This document shows, one piece after another, positions 1 to 6,400 of a stretch of DNA of 13,812 nt. The notes beneath the pieces were generated by a model. The model saw nothing but the letters and a program-made list of their open reading frames with translations. It was not told where the DNA came from and ran no database searches. Each line of letters begins with the position of its first letter. Position 1 is the stretch's first letter. A program made the position numbers and the translations under genes. Source of the stretch: Comamonadaceae bacterium (GTDB taxonomy: Bacteria; Pseudomonadota; Gammaproteobacteria; Burkholderiales; Burkholderiaceae_C); contig CANBQX010000038.1 of assembly GCA_947371775.1 (NCBI GenBank), positions 1-13,812 on the forward strand, given 5' to 3'.

Positions 1-68
1 GGGTCAAAGTAGCTTGAAACTGGTAGTTGGCTTAAAGCCTGCTGCAGTTGAAGACTTAAATCAGACAT
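1..68 (-). CDS. Rieske-type aromatic ring-hydroxylating oxygenase alpha subunit-like protein, N-terminal fragment
   Basis: Reading leftward from the ATG at 66-68 gives 22 open codons to the window edge, beginning MSDLSLQLQQALSQ and continuing LPVSSYFD. From memory, this resembles the N-terminus of Rieske [2Fe-2S] oxygenase alpha-subunit proteins that sit divergently from xseB-ispA-dxs in Comamonadaceae; neither the Rieske cluster nor the catalytic iron motif lies inside the window. Such proteins couple a Rieske centre to a mononuclear iron and hydroxylate aromatic or related substrates; the substrate here cannot be guessed. Codon use (several TTA, CTA, TCA, AGC) is ordinary for an N-terminus. 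No strong Shine-Dalgarno is visible (AGGTTCC lies just upstream). The 5' leader is unusually rich in hairpins and is described separately. The reading frame is solid, but the family assignment rests on a short stretch and on conserved neighbourhood. Confidence 0.55.
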   Translation of the reverse strand, partial: MSDLSLQLQQALSQLPVSSYFD

Positions 69-86
69 AGGAACCTGACCTAAAGA

Positions 87-116
87 CTCCCCACAGGGAG
101 AATGCGCCAAAGGCGC
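87..116 (-). promoter_or_regulatory. Two tandem small hairpins in the Rieske-like gene leader
   Basis: Two perfect 5-bp inverted repeats lie side by side: GCGCC-AAA-GGCGC (104-116) and CTCCC-CACA-GGGAG (87-100). Both are between the terminator-like hairpin and the start codon at 68. Neither is followed by a T-run on the minus strand, so they look like leader structure rather than terminators. They could support mRNA stability or an attenuation switch; this is inference. Confidence 0.3.
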
Positions 117-118
117 CC

Positions 119-153
119 AAAAAAAAGCCCGGCCAACCTGTGCGGCTAACCGG
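119..153 (-). terminator. Leftward intrinsic terminator-like hairpin in the leader of the Rieske-like gene
   Basis: Read on the minus strand, a 10-bp stem (arms 153-144 and 138-129, loop GCACA) is followed by GC and eight T (126-119). Three of the ten pairs are G-U, so the stem is complete only in minus-strand RNA; in plus-strand RNA the same positions become C-A mismatches. This makes the direction leftward. It sits just downstream of a TACAAT box and about 50 bp upstream of the Rieske-like start codon. It could act as an attenuator or end a short RNA. Function is inferred from structure alone. Confidence 0.5.
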
Positions 154-168
154 TAGCGAAGGGCTTGC

Positions 169-174
169 ATTGTA
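169..174 (-). promoter_or_regulatory. Candidate -10 box for the leftward Rieske-like gene
   Basis: TACAAT on the minus strand (ATTGTA on plus) matches the sigma-70 -10 consensus TATAAT at five of six positions. No convincing -35 hexamer lies 16-18 bp upstream, so activator dependence would be needed. A start about 7 nt downstream would put the terminator-like hairpin immediately at the 5' end of the transcript. Confidence 0.3.
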
Positions 175-199
175 CCGCGCGCTCCAAGGGCATTTCGGG

Positions 200-229
200 A
201 GGTGGGCTGGCATAAAATCCAGCCCACTT
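200..229. promoter_or_regulatory. Perfect inverted repeat upstream of xseB
   Basis: GTGGGCTGG (202-210) and CCAGCCCAC (219-227) are exact inverse complements separated by the 8-nt loop CATAAAAT. G201-T228 (wobble) and A200-T229 extend the stem to 11 pairs. The loop contains TAAAAT (213-218), which resembles a -10 box for the rightward xseB operon, although the matching -35 position is poor. The element could be an operator spanning the promoter or a hairpin in the 5' UTR. Only three T follow the stem (228-230), so it is a weak terminator at best. Confidence 0.45.
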
Positions 230-265
230 TGACACCCCGCTGCTTGCTACCAAGCGGCACCCACC

Positions 266-517
266 ATGCCCAAGGCCCATCCATCCCCGTCCGCGAATTC
301 AAGCGCACCCTTGCCCGCGCACTACGAGCAGGCCATGCAGGAACTCGAAGCCCTGGTGCAGCGCATGGAGTCGGGGGATTTGCCCTTGGATCAGTTGCTG
401 GCCAGCTACGAGCGCGGCGCGGCCCTGTTGCAGCTGTGCCGCGACAAACTTGAAGCGGTCGAAAACCAAATCAAAGTGCTGGACAACGGGGTGCTCAAGC
501 CCTGGAAAAACGCGTGA
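266..517 (+). CDS. xseB: Exodeoxyribonuclease VII small subunit
   Basis: This 83-residue protein matches the XseB family in length and pattern. After a proline/serine-rich N-terminal stretch (residues 1-18) comes the family core, with YEQAMQELEALVQRMESG at 20-37, LxxSYERG at 44-51, and a second helix with C58 and KLEAVENQIKVLD at 61-73. XseB is a small helical protein that binds XseA in the cytoplasmic exonuclease VII complex, which degrades single-stranded DNA to oligonucleotides; XseA is not in the window. The ATG at 266 is the only start that leaves the core intact and lacks an obvious Shine-Dalgarno. The stop codon overlaps the GTG of ispA (GTGA, 514-517), implying translational coupling. 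xseB next to ispA and dxs is a conserved proteobacterial arrangement. Start choice is moderately sure; identity is strong. Confidence 0.93.
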   Translation: MPKAHPSPSANSSAPLPAHYEQAMQELEALVQRMESGDLPLDQLLASYERGAALLQLCRDKLEAVENQIKVLDNGVLKPWKNA

Positions 518-1452
518 GCGGATCGATGCAAGGGTCTCTGGCCGCCTGGATGGCGGCCAAGCTGCTGACGGTGGAAGCCGCGCTGGAGGCCTGGGTCACC
601 GACGCATCCGTGCCACAGCTTGGCTGGGGTGCGCCAACCGGCTTGGTGCAAGCCATGCGCTACGCGGTGTTGGATGGGGGCAAGCGCCTGCGGCCTTTGT
701 TGGTGCTCGCAGCCTATGAAGCGGTCGCGCCCGCTGCACCGACCCAAGCAGACGTCGCGGCCCTGCGGGCGGCCTGCGCTGTTGAACTGATTCACGCCTA
801 CTCCCTGGTGCACGACGACATGCCCTGCATGGACAACGATGTTTTGCGCCGTGGCAAACCCACGGTGCATGTGAAATTTGGCGAAGCAGGCGCACTGCTG
901 GCGGGTGACGCCTTGCAGGCACTGGCCTTTGAGTTGCTCACGCCCGACGACGGAAGCGTTCCACACGCGGTGCAAGGGCGTTTGTGCGCCGTGCTGTCGC
1001 GGGCTGCTGGCAGCACCGGCATGGCAGGTGGCCAGGCCATTGACCTTGCCAGTGTCGGGCTCGCCCTGACGGAGCCCGAGCTGCGCCATATGCACCAGCT
1101 CAAAACCGGCGCACTCTTGCAAGCCAGTGTGATGCTCGGTGCCGTGTGTGGGCAGGCCAGCGAGTCTGTGCAGCTGGCCTTGGCCGCTTATGGACAGGCG
1201 ATTGGCTTGGCCTTTCAGGTGGTGGACGATGTACTCGACGTCACGGCCGATTCCGCCGCCCTGGGTAAAACGGCAGGCAAAGACGCAGACAACGACAAAC
1301 CGACCTATGTGTCGCTCTTGGGCCTGGAGGCCAGTCGGCAATTGGCCAGAGACTTGTTGGTTCAGGCCCACAGCGCTTTGCGGGCCAGCGGTTTGGCCCA
1401 TACCACGGCCCTGGCAGGGCTGGCCAATCTGGTGGTTCAGCGCAGCCACTGA
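514..1452 (+). CDS. ispA: Farnesyl diphosphate synthase (geranyltranstransferase)
   Basis: This 312-residue trans-prenyltransferase condenses isopentenyl diphosphate with dimethylallyl and geranyl diphosphate to give farnesyl diphosphate, the precursor of quinone side chains and undecaprenyl lipid carrier. The first aspartate-rich motif is DDMPCMDND at 101-109, followed by the diphosphate-binding RR at 112-113. GGQ lies at 172-174, KTG at 197-199, and the second aspartate-rich motif DDVLD at 238-242, then GKTAGKDADNDK at 251-262. The two-residue insertion in the first motif and tyrosine five residues before it (Y96) are typical of type II bacterial farnesyl diphosphate synthases and argue for a C15 product. 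The GTG at 514 overlaps the xseB stop; ATG at 526 or 550 are possible alternative starts. dxs follows after 55 bp, so xseB-ispA-dxs is probably one transcript. Confidence 0.95.
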   Translation: MSGSMQGSLAAWMAAKLLTVEAALEAWVTDASVPQLGWGAPTGLVQAMRYAVLDGGKRLRPLLVLAAYEAVAPAAPTQADVAALRAACAVELIHAYSLVHDDMPCMDNDVLRRGKPTVHVKFGEAGALLAGDALQALAFELLTPDDGSVPHAVQGRLCAVLSRAAGSTGMAGGQAIDLASVGLALTEPELRHMHQLKTGALLQASVMLGAVCGQASESVQLALAAYGQAIGLAFQVVDDVLDVTADSAALGKTAGKDADNDKPTYVSLLGLEASRQLARDLLVQAHSALRASGLAHTTALAGLANLVVQRSH

Positions 1453-1507
1453 TTACACTGACAATGCCGCGCATCCATTGAAATTTTCTGAAGAGTTCGC
1501 ACTTCCC

Positions 1508-3376
1508 ATGCCCCAATCCACTCCTGCCCGCGCACCCCTGTTGCAGGGTATTCAAAGCCCCGCGGATCTGCGACGCTTGCCGCGATCCGACTTGCGAGCA
1601 TTGGCGGACGAGTTGCGTACTTTTGTGCTGCACAGTGTGGCCAAAACCGGCGGACACCTGAGCTCCAATCTCGGCACGGTGGAGCTCACTGTCGCTTTGC
1701 ACTATGTGTTTGATACGCCCAAAGACCGGATCGTGTGGGACGTGGGCCACCAAACGTATCCCCACAAGATCCTGACGGGTCGGCGCGAACGCATGGCGAC
1801 ACTGCGCCAGCTGGGCGGCCTGAGTGGGTTCCCGCAGCGCACCGAGAGCGAATTTGACACCTTTGGTACCGCGCATTCGAGCACCTCGATTTCAGCCGCT
1901 TTGGGCATGGCCATGGCCGCCAAGATCAAGGGCGACGAGCGCTACAGCGTGGCGGTGATTGGCGACGGCGCGCTGACCGCTGGCATGGCGTTTGAGGCAC
2001 TGAACAACGCGGGGGTCGAAGACTGCAAACTGCTGGTGATTCTCAACGACAACGAGATGAGCATCAGCCCACCGGTAGGCGCGCTCAACCGCTATTTGGC
2101 ACAGCTCATGAGTGGGCAGTTTTATGCCAAAGCCAAGAGTATGGGCAAGAGCGTGCTCAAAGGCGCGCCCACCTTGTTTGAATTGGCCAAGCGATTTGAA
2201 GAACATGCCAAAGGCCTGGTCGTGCCCGCCACCTTGTTTGAGCAGTTTGGCTTTAACTACATCGGCCCGATTGACGGCCACGATCTGGAATCGCTGATTC
2301 CCACTTTAGAAAACATCCGGCACCTGACGGGCCCGCAGTTTTTGCATGTCGTTACCAAAAAAGGCCAAGGTTATGCCCAGGCCGAGGCCGACCCGGTGGC
2401 CTACCACGGCCCCGGAAAGTTTGACCCTGCCGTGGGCCTGCAAAAGCCCACGGGGGTGGCGCCGCCGACGTTCACCCAGGTATTTGGCCAGTGGCTGTGT
2501 GACACAGCGGCGCAGGACGCGCGTTTGGTGGCCATTACCCCGGCCATGCGCGAGGGTTCGGGCTTGGTGGAATTTGAGAAGCGGTTCCCCAATCGTTATT
2601 TCGACGTCGGTATCGCCGAGCAGCACGCGGTGACGTTTGCGGCCGGTTTGGCCACCGAGGGGCTGAAACCTGTGGTTGCCATTTACTCCACCTTTTTGCA
2701 GCGGGCCTACGACCAGCTGATCCACGACGTGGCGATTCAAAACCTGCCAGTGGTTTTTGCGCTGGACCGCGCTGGGCTGGTCGGGGCAGACGGCGCGACC
2801 CATGCCGGGGCCTATGACATCGCGTTTTTGCGATGCATCCCCCATATGGCCATTGCCTGCCCGGCCGACGAGAGCGAATGCCGCCAATTGCTGAGCACCG
2901 CCTTTGCACAAAACCACCCGGTGGCCGTGCGCTATCCGCGCGGCAGTGGTGCAGGCGTGGCCACCCGGCCCGGTCTGGAAGGCCTGCCCTATGGCAAGGG
3001 GGAAATTCGCCGCCAGGGACAAGGCATTGCGATTCTGGCGTTTGGCACCTTGCTGCAAAGCGCTTTGGTCGCCGCCGAAGCCTTGGACGCCACCGTGGTC
3101 AATATGCGCTGGGCCAAGCCCCTGGATGTGGACTTGCTGCTGGAAGTTGCCAAAACGCATGCCTGCATCGTGACGGTGGAAGACGGCGCCCGCATGGGCG
3201 GCGCTGGCAGTGCCGTCATGGAAGCCTTGCAGCAGGCCCACGTGACCGCCCCGGTACTGCAGTTGGGACTGCCGGACGTGTTTATCGAGCATGGGGATCC
3301 GGTCAAGCTGATGGCGCTGCAAGGCCTGGATGCTGCGGGCATCGAGGCATCCATCCGCGCCCATTTCGGGCTGTAG
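1508..3376 (+). CDS. dxs: 1-deoxy-D-xylulose-5-phosphate synthase
   Basis: This 622-residue thiamine-diphosphate enzyme joins pyruvate and glyceraldehyde 3-phosphate to 1-deoxy-D-xylulose 5-phosphate, the entry step of the MEP isoprenoid pathway; the product also feeds thiamine and pyridoxal synthesis. Key residues are visible: H50 in KTGGH, GHQ at 80-82, the cofactor motif GDGALTAG at 152-159 with NDN at 180-182, catalytic E371 in the IAEQHAVTF segment, and R421, D428 and H432 in DRAGLVGADGATHAG. Length and order (cofactor domain, pyrimidine domain, C-terminal transketolase domain) fit full-length Dxs. The ATG at 1508 is chosen because the protein then starts like Dxs (PLLQGIQSPADLRRL); the frame is open further upstream into ispA but that extension is unrelated. 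A weak AAGAG lies at 1490-1494. IspA, encoded upstream, uses the pathway's end products. Confidence 0.97.
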   Translation: MPQSTPARAPLLQGIQSPADLRRLPRSDLRALADELRTFVLHSVAKTGGHLSSNLGTVELTVALHYVFDTPKDRIVWDVGHQTYPHKILTGRRERMATLRQLGGLSGFPQRTESEFDTFGTAHSSTSISAALGMAMAAKIKGDERYSVAVIGDGALTAGMAFEALNNAGVEDCKLLVILNDNEMSISPPVGALNRYLAQLMSGQFYAKAKSMGKSVLKGAPTLFELAKRFEEHAKGLVVPATLFEQFGFNYIGPIDGHDLESLIPTLENIRHLTGPQFLHVVTKKGQGYAQAEADPVAYHGPGKFDPAVGLQKPTGVAPPTFTQVFGQWLCDTAAQDARLVAITPAMREGSGLVEFEKRFPNRYFDVGIAEQHAVTFAAGLATEGLKPVVAIYSTFLQRAYDQLIHDVAIQNLPVVFALDRAGLVGADGATHAGAYDIAFLRCIPHMAIACPADESECRQLLSTAFAQNHPVAVRYPRGSGAGVATRPGLEGLPYGKGEIRRQGQGIAILAFGTLLQSALVAAEALDATVVNMRWAKPLDVDLLLEVAKTHACIVTVEDGARMGGAGSAVMEALQQAHVTAPVLQLGLPDVFIEHGDPVKLMALQGLDAAGIEASIRAHFGL

Positions 3377-3384
3377 CCTGGGTT

Positions 3385-3421
3385 CCCGCGCCAAGGGAAA
3401 ACCCCCCTCTGGCGCTCTGGG
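3385..3421 (+). terminator. Hairpin after dxs without T-run
   Basis: GCGCCA (3388-3393) and TGGCGC (3410-3415) are exact inverse complements and enclose a nested GGG-AAAA-CCC hairpin (3395-3404). CCC (3385-3387) and GGG (3419-3421) could extend the stem past a TCT bulge. It starts 9 nt after the dxs stop codon. No T-run follows, so it is either a 3' stability structure or a weak or Rho-assisted terminator. It could also be a copy of a dispersed palindromic repeat. Confidence 0.35.
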
Positions 3422-3430
3422 CGGTCTTCC

Positions 3431-3436
3431 TACAAT
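3431..3436 (+). promoter_or_regulatory. Candidate -10 box for dctP
   Basis: TACAAT occurs 79 bp upstream of the dctP ATG and after the post-dxs hairpin, the right place for a separate dctP promoter. The hexamer 17 bp upstream (TCTGGC) is a poor -35, so the call is tentative. Confidence 0.25.
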
Positions 3437-3514
3437 GGGCGGGCGCAAAGGTTGGCCGGGTTGCCCCCCAGCCAGCTGGCAAGCGGAACATTTCACACTT
3501 AACGGAGTACTCCT

Positions 3515-4594
3515 ATGGATCGTCGTTCAATTATCAAAAAAGCGGGCCTCGCAAGCGTGTTGGCTGCGGGCATGGCGCCAGCGGTACACGCGCAATCCAC
3601 GATGCGCTGGCGTTTGGCCTCGAGCTTTCCCAAGTCCTTGGATACCTTGTTTGGCACCGCAGAGGTCTTCGCCAAAAAAGTGGGCGAATTGAGCGGTGGG
3701 AAGTTCACGATTACCACCCACGCTGCGGGCGAATTGATGCCTGCGTTTGGCGTGCTCGACGGCGTGTCCAACGCTACGGTCGAGATGGCGCATACCGCGC
3801 CGTACTACTTCTTTGGCAAAGACCCGACCTACGCACTGGATTGCGCGGTGCCCTTTGGCCTGAACAGCCGCCAAATGACGGCGTGGATGTTCGAAGGCAA
3901 CGGCCTCAAGCTGCTGCGTGAACACTACGCCAAGGTCGGCATCGTCAACTTTCCCATGGGCAACACAGGCACGCAAATGGGTGGCTGGTTCCGTAAAGAA
4001 ATCAATTCGGTCGCCGACCTCAAGGGCCTGAAGTTCCGCTGCGGCGGCTTTGCGGGCAAGGTCTTGGAGCGTTTGGGCGTGGTGCCCTCTAACATTCCTG
4101 GTGGTGAGATTTACCAAGCCCTGGAAAAAGGCACGATTGACGCAGCCGAGTGGGTCGGCCCCTATGACGACCTGAAGCTGGGCTTCCACAAGGTGGCGCC
4201 GCAGTACTACGCACCTGGCTTCTGGGAAGTGGGCCCTCAGCTCTCCCTGTACATCAACCAAAAAGCGTTTGACGCATTGCCCAACGAGTACAAGGCGATC
4301 GTCGAGGCTGCGTCTGCTTTTGCCCACGTTGACATGCAGGCCAAGTACGACGCACGCAATATGCCAGCGCTCAAAACGCTGCTCAGCCAGGGCGCGAAGT
4401 TGCATACCTTTAACAAGGACATCATTGCTGCAGCGTTCAAAGCGTCCAACGAGGTCTATACCGAGATGAACGACACGAACCCTGCGTGGAAGAAGATTTT
4501 CTCGGACTACGCTGCGTTCCGCAAAGAAAGCAATCTCTGGTTCAGCGTTGCAGAAGGTCCGATGGACGAATTCATGCAGCGCCAAAAGTTCTAA
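3515..4594 (+). CDS. dctP: TRAP transporter periplasmic substrate-binding protein, TakP-like (DctP family)
   Basis: This 359-residue protein begins with a signal peptide containing RRSIIKKAG and ending in AVHA (cleavage near residue 26/27), so it is exported and has a twin-arginine-like N-terminus. The mature part fits TRAP binding proteins of the 2-oxo acid/lactate branch: GNTGTQMGGWF at 149-159 holds Q154, GLKFRCGGFAGKV at 171-183 holds the carboxylate-binding arginine R175, and AAEWVGPYDD at 210-219 holds E212 and W213. TakP-type proteins bind small organic acids such as pyruvate with a metal ion between these residues. It should deliver substrate to the DctQM membrane complex encoded convergently just downstream. 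The start is supported by GGAG at 3504-3507, 7 nt before the ATG. A terminator follows 17 bp after the stop. The family is sure; the substrate is inferred, and dicarboxylate or lactate remain possible. Confidence 0.93.
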   Translation: MDRRSIIKKAGLASVLAAGMAPAVHAQSTMRWRLASSFPKSLDTLFGTAEVFAKKVGELSGGKFTITTHAAGELMPAFGVLDGVSNATVEMAHTAPYYFFGKDPTYALDCAVPFGLNSRQMTAWMFEGNGLKLLREHYAKVGIVNFPMGNTGTQMGGWFRKEINSVADLKGLKFRCGGFAGKVLERLGVVPSNIPGGEIYQALEKGTIDAAEWVGPYDDLKLGFHKVAPQYYAPGFWEVGPQLSLYINQKAFDALPNEYKAIVEAASAFAHVDMQAKYDARNMPALKTLLSQGAKLHTFNKDIIAAAFKASNEVYTEMNDTNPAWKKIFSDYAAFRKESNLWFSVAEGPMDEFMQRQKF

Positions 4595-4611
4595 CAGGCT
4601 TTGCGATCATG

Positions 4612-4639
4612 AAAAACCCCGCCAAAGCGGGGTTTTTTT
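4612..4639. terminator. Bidirectional intrinsic terminator between dctP and dctM
   Basis: CCCCGC (4617-4622) and GCGGGG (4627-4632) form a perfect stem with loop CAAA. Five A precede the stem and seven T follow it, so it works as a terminator in either direction. It lies 17 bp after the dctP stop and 24 bp from the dctM stop on the other strand, which fits two converging transcripts. Confidence 0.93.
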
Positions 4640-4663
4640 ATGACCGAACCGGGATCGAAACCG

Positions 4664-6400
4664 TCAGGGCTTTTTGGCCTGGTCGTCCTTCATGGACTCC
4701 ATCAAGCGTTTCATGGGATCTTCTTTTTCTTCGGTGCCCTCGGGTGACGCCGCCTGTGCAGCGGCTTTGTCGTCGGACACTTGTTTGGCGTCGGTCTGCA
4801 TTTGCTCGAACACCTTGTCCGCGTCGATCGTAGCCTCTTGGCCCAGACCACTCGACACCAGTGTCGGGAAGGCGATGATCATGCCCACCATCAGCACCTG
4901 GATGACCACAAAGGGCACCGCGCCCCAGTAAATCTGCTCGATGGTGATTTTTTTGATCGGCTTCTTGGTGACTTTGTCCACATAGTCTTCGTGTGGCGCG
5001 ACGCTGCGCAGGTAGAACAGGGCAAAACCAAACGGCGGATGCATGAAAGAGGTTTGCATGTTCACAGCCAGGAGCACGCCAAACCACACCAGGTCAATAC
5101 CCAGTTTTTCTGCCACGGGGCCGATCAAGGGAATGATGATGAAGGCCAGTTCAAAGAAGTCCAGGAAAAACGCCAGCACAAACACCAAAATATTCACAAC
5201 GATCAAAAAGCCCAGTTGCCCACCGGGTAGACCTGTGAGCAAGTGCTCCACCCACTTAGAGCCATCAACGCCTTGAAACGCGAGACTGAACACGGTCGCG
5301 CCCAGCAAAATACAAATCACAAAGCTGGAGAGTTTCATGGTCGAATCCATGGCCTGGCGGATCAGCGGCAAGTCAATGCGCTTGCGCACCAGCGCCATCA
5401 CCAAGGCGCCCACGGCGCCCATGGCGCCACCTTCGGTCGGCGTGGCGATGCCTAAAAAGATGGTTCCCAGCACCAGAAAGATCAGGGCCAAGGGGGGGAT
5501 CATCACAAAGGTCACCCGCTGCGCCATATTTGAGAGCAGGTTCAGGCCACTGAGGCGGTTGATCACCGCCAGCCCGAACGCGACGCCGACGCCCACACAC
5601 AGCGATGTGACGATGAGTTCATCGGTGGGCGTGCTTTGCGGCCGCAGGTGGGCGAACACGACTGCGCACAGGGTTGCGCCGAGCACCAAGAATGCAAGAG
5701 AGCGCAGGCCTGAGCGGCCATCGCTTTCGCGAATCGTGCGCGCCTCCGGGGGCAGGGCGGGCACCCAGTGCGGCCGCACAATGCTCAAGACCAGGATGTA
5801 GCCCACATAGAGGCCGGTGAGCACAAAGCCTGGCACAAATGCGCCTTTGTACAAATCACCCACACTCTTGCCCAGTTGGTCCGCCAGGACAATCAGCACC
5901 AGCGATGGGGGAATAATTTGTGCCAATGTGCCCGAGGCGGCAATCACGCCACCAGCCACCCGCCGGTCGTAGCCATAGCGCAGCATGATGGGCAGAGAAA
6001 TCAGCCCCATCGAAATGACCGAGGCGGCCACGACGCCGGTGGTAGCCGCCAGCATTGCGCCGACAAAAATCACCGCGTAGGCCAGTCCACCGCGAATCGG
6101 CCCAAACAGTTGGCCAATCGTGTCCAGCAGGTCTTCGGCCATGCCGGAGCGCTCCAGAATCAATCCCATGAACGTGAAAAAAGGGATGGCCAGGAGCGTG
6201 TCGTTTTGCATGATGCCGAACATGCGCAGGGGCAAGCTTTGCAAAAAGGTCGGCTGGATCATGCCAAGCTGAATTGCGACCACGCCAAAAAACAAGCCGC
6301 AGGCGGCCAATGAAAACGCCACTGCATAGCCGAACAGCAAAAACAGGATCAGCGACCCGAACATGATGGGCGCCATATTGGCGGTCAGAAACTCGGTCAT
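4664..6400 (-). CDS. dctM: TRAP transporter large permease subunit (DctM family, long form)
   Basis: This 578-residue, strongly hydrophobic protein is the large inner-membrane subunit that moves substrate across the membrane with the sodium gradient. Family signatures are GTLAQIIPPSLVLIV at 157-171, ATPTEGGAMG at 319-328 and PPFGFALFYLR at 455-465. Ordinary DctM proteins have about 425 residues; this one has an inserted segment around 205-290 with extra hydrophobic helices, a layout found in the TakM-like long branch. It also has a hydrophilic, highly charged C-terminal tail from about 519 to 578, rich in D, E and K. The start codon overlaps the dctQ stop (ATGA, 6400-6397), so translation is coupled. 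Its partner binding protein is the convergent DctP. Identity is strong; substrate follows from DctP and is inferred. Confidence 0.94.
   Translation of the reverse strand: MTEFLTANMAPIMFGSLILFLLFGYAVAFSLAACGLFFGVVAIQLGMIQPTFLQSLPLRMFGIMQNDTLLAIPFFTFMGLILERSGMAEDLLDTIGQLFGPIRGGLAYAVIFVGAMLAATTGVVAASVISMGLISLPIMLRYGYDRRVAGGVIAASGTLAQIIPPSLVLIVLADQLGKSVGDLYKGAFVPGFVLTGLYVGYILVLSIVRPHWVPALPPEARTIRESDGRSGLRSLAFLVLGATLCAVVFAHLRPQSTPTDELIVTSLCVGVGVAFGLAVINRLSGLNLLSNMAQRVTFVMIPPLALIFLVLGTIFLGIATPTEGGAMGAVGALVMALVRKRIDLPLIRQAMDSTMKLSSFVICILLGATVFSLAFQGVDGSKWVEHLLTGLPGGQLGFLIVVNILVFVLAFFLDFFELAFIIIPLIGPVAEKLGIDLVWFGVLLAVNMQTSFMHPPFGFALFYLRSVAPHEDYVDKVTKKPIKKITIEQIYWGAVPFVVIQVLMVGMIIAFPTLVSSGLGQEATIDADKVFEQMQTDAKQVSDDKAAAQAASPEGTEEKEDPMKRLMESMKDDQAKKP

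Noticed and set aside
406..1449. Long leftward open frame (347 codons) opposite xseB and ispA
   Set aside because: It mirrors ispA, has a composition rich in H, Q, G and R without any recognisable family, and ispA carries all catalytic motifs on the plus strand.
1139..1507. Upstream open extension of the dxs frame into ispA
   Set aside because: The extension is tryptophan-, proline- and arginine-rich shadow of ispA; Dxs homology starts at the ATG at 1508.
2306..3496. Leftward frame of 396 codons opposite dxs
   Set aside because: Shadow of dxs with no domain pattern and no ribosome binding site.
2833..3921. Rightward 362-codon frame bridging dxs and dctP
   Set aside because: It runs through the intergenic hairpin and the dctP signal peptide in another frame and is arginine/glycine-rich; both flanking genes are certain.
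3527..4585. Leftward 352-codon frame opposite dctP
   Set aside because: Almost exact mirror of dctP, which has a ribosome binding site, signal peptide and ligand-binding residues.
5243..5455. Small rightward frames in 4674-5455
   Set aside because: All lie opposite dctM, which is continuous over this stretch with family signatures on both sides.
5768..6313. Rightward 181-codon frame opposite dctM
   Set aside because: Composition dominated by H, Q, N and G, typical of the complement of a membrane protein; no start context.
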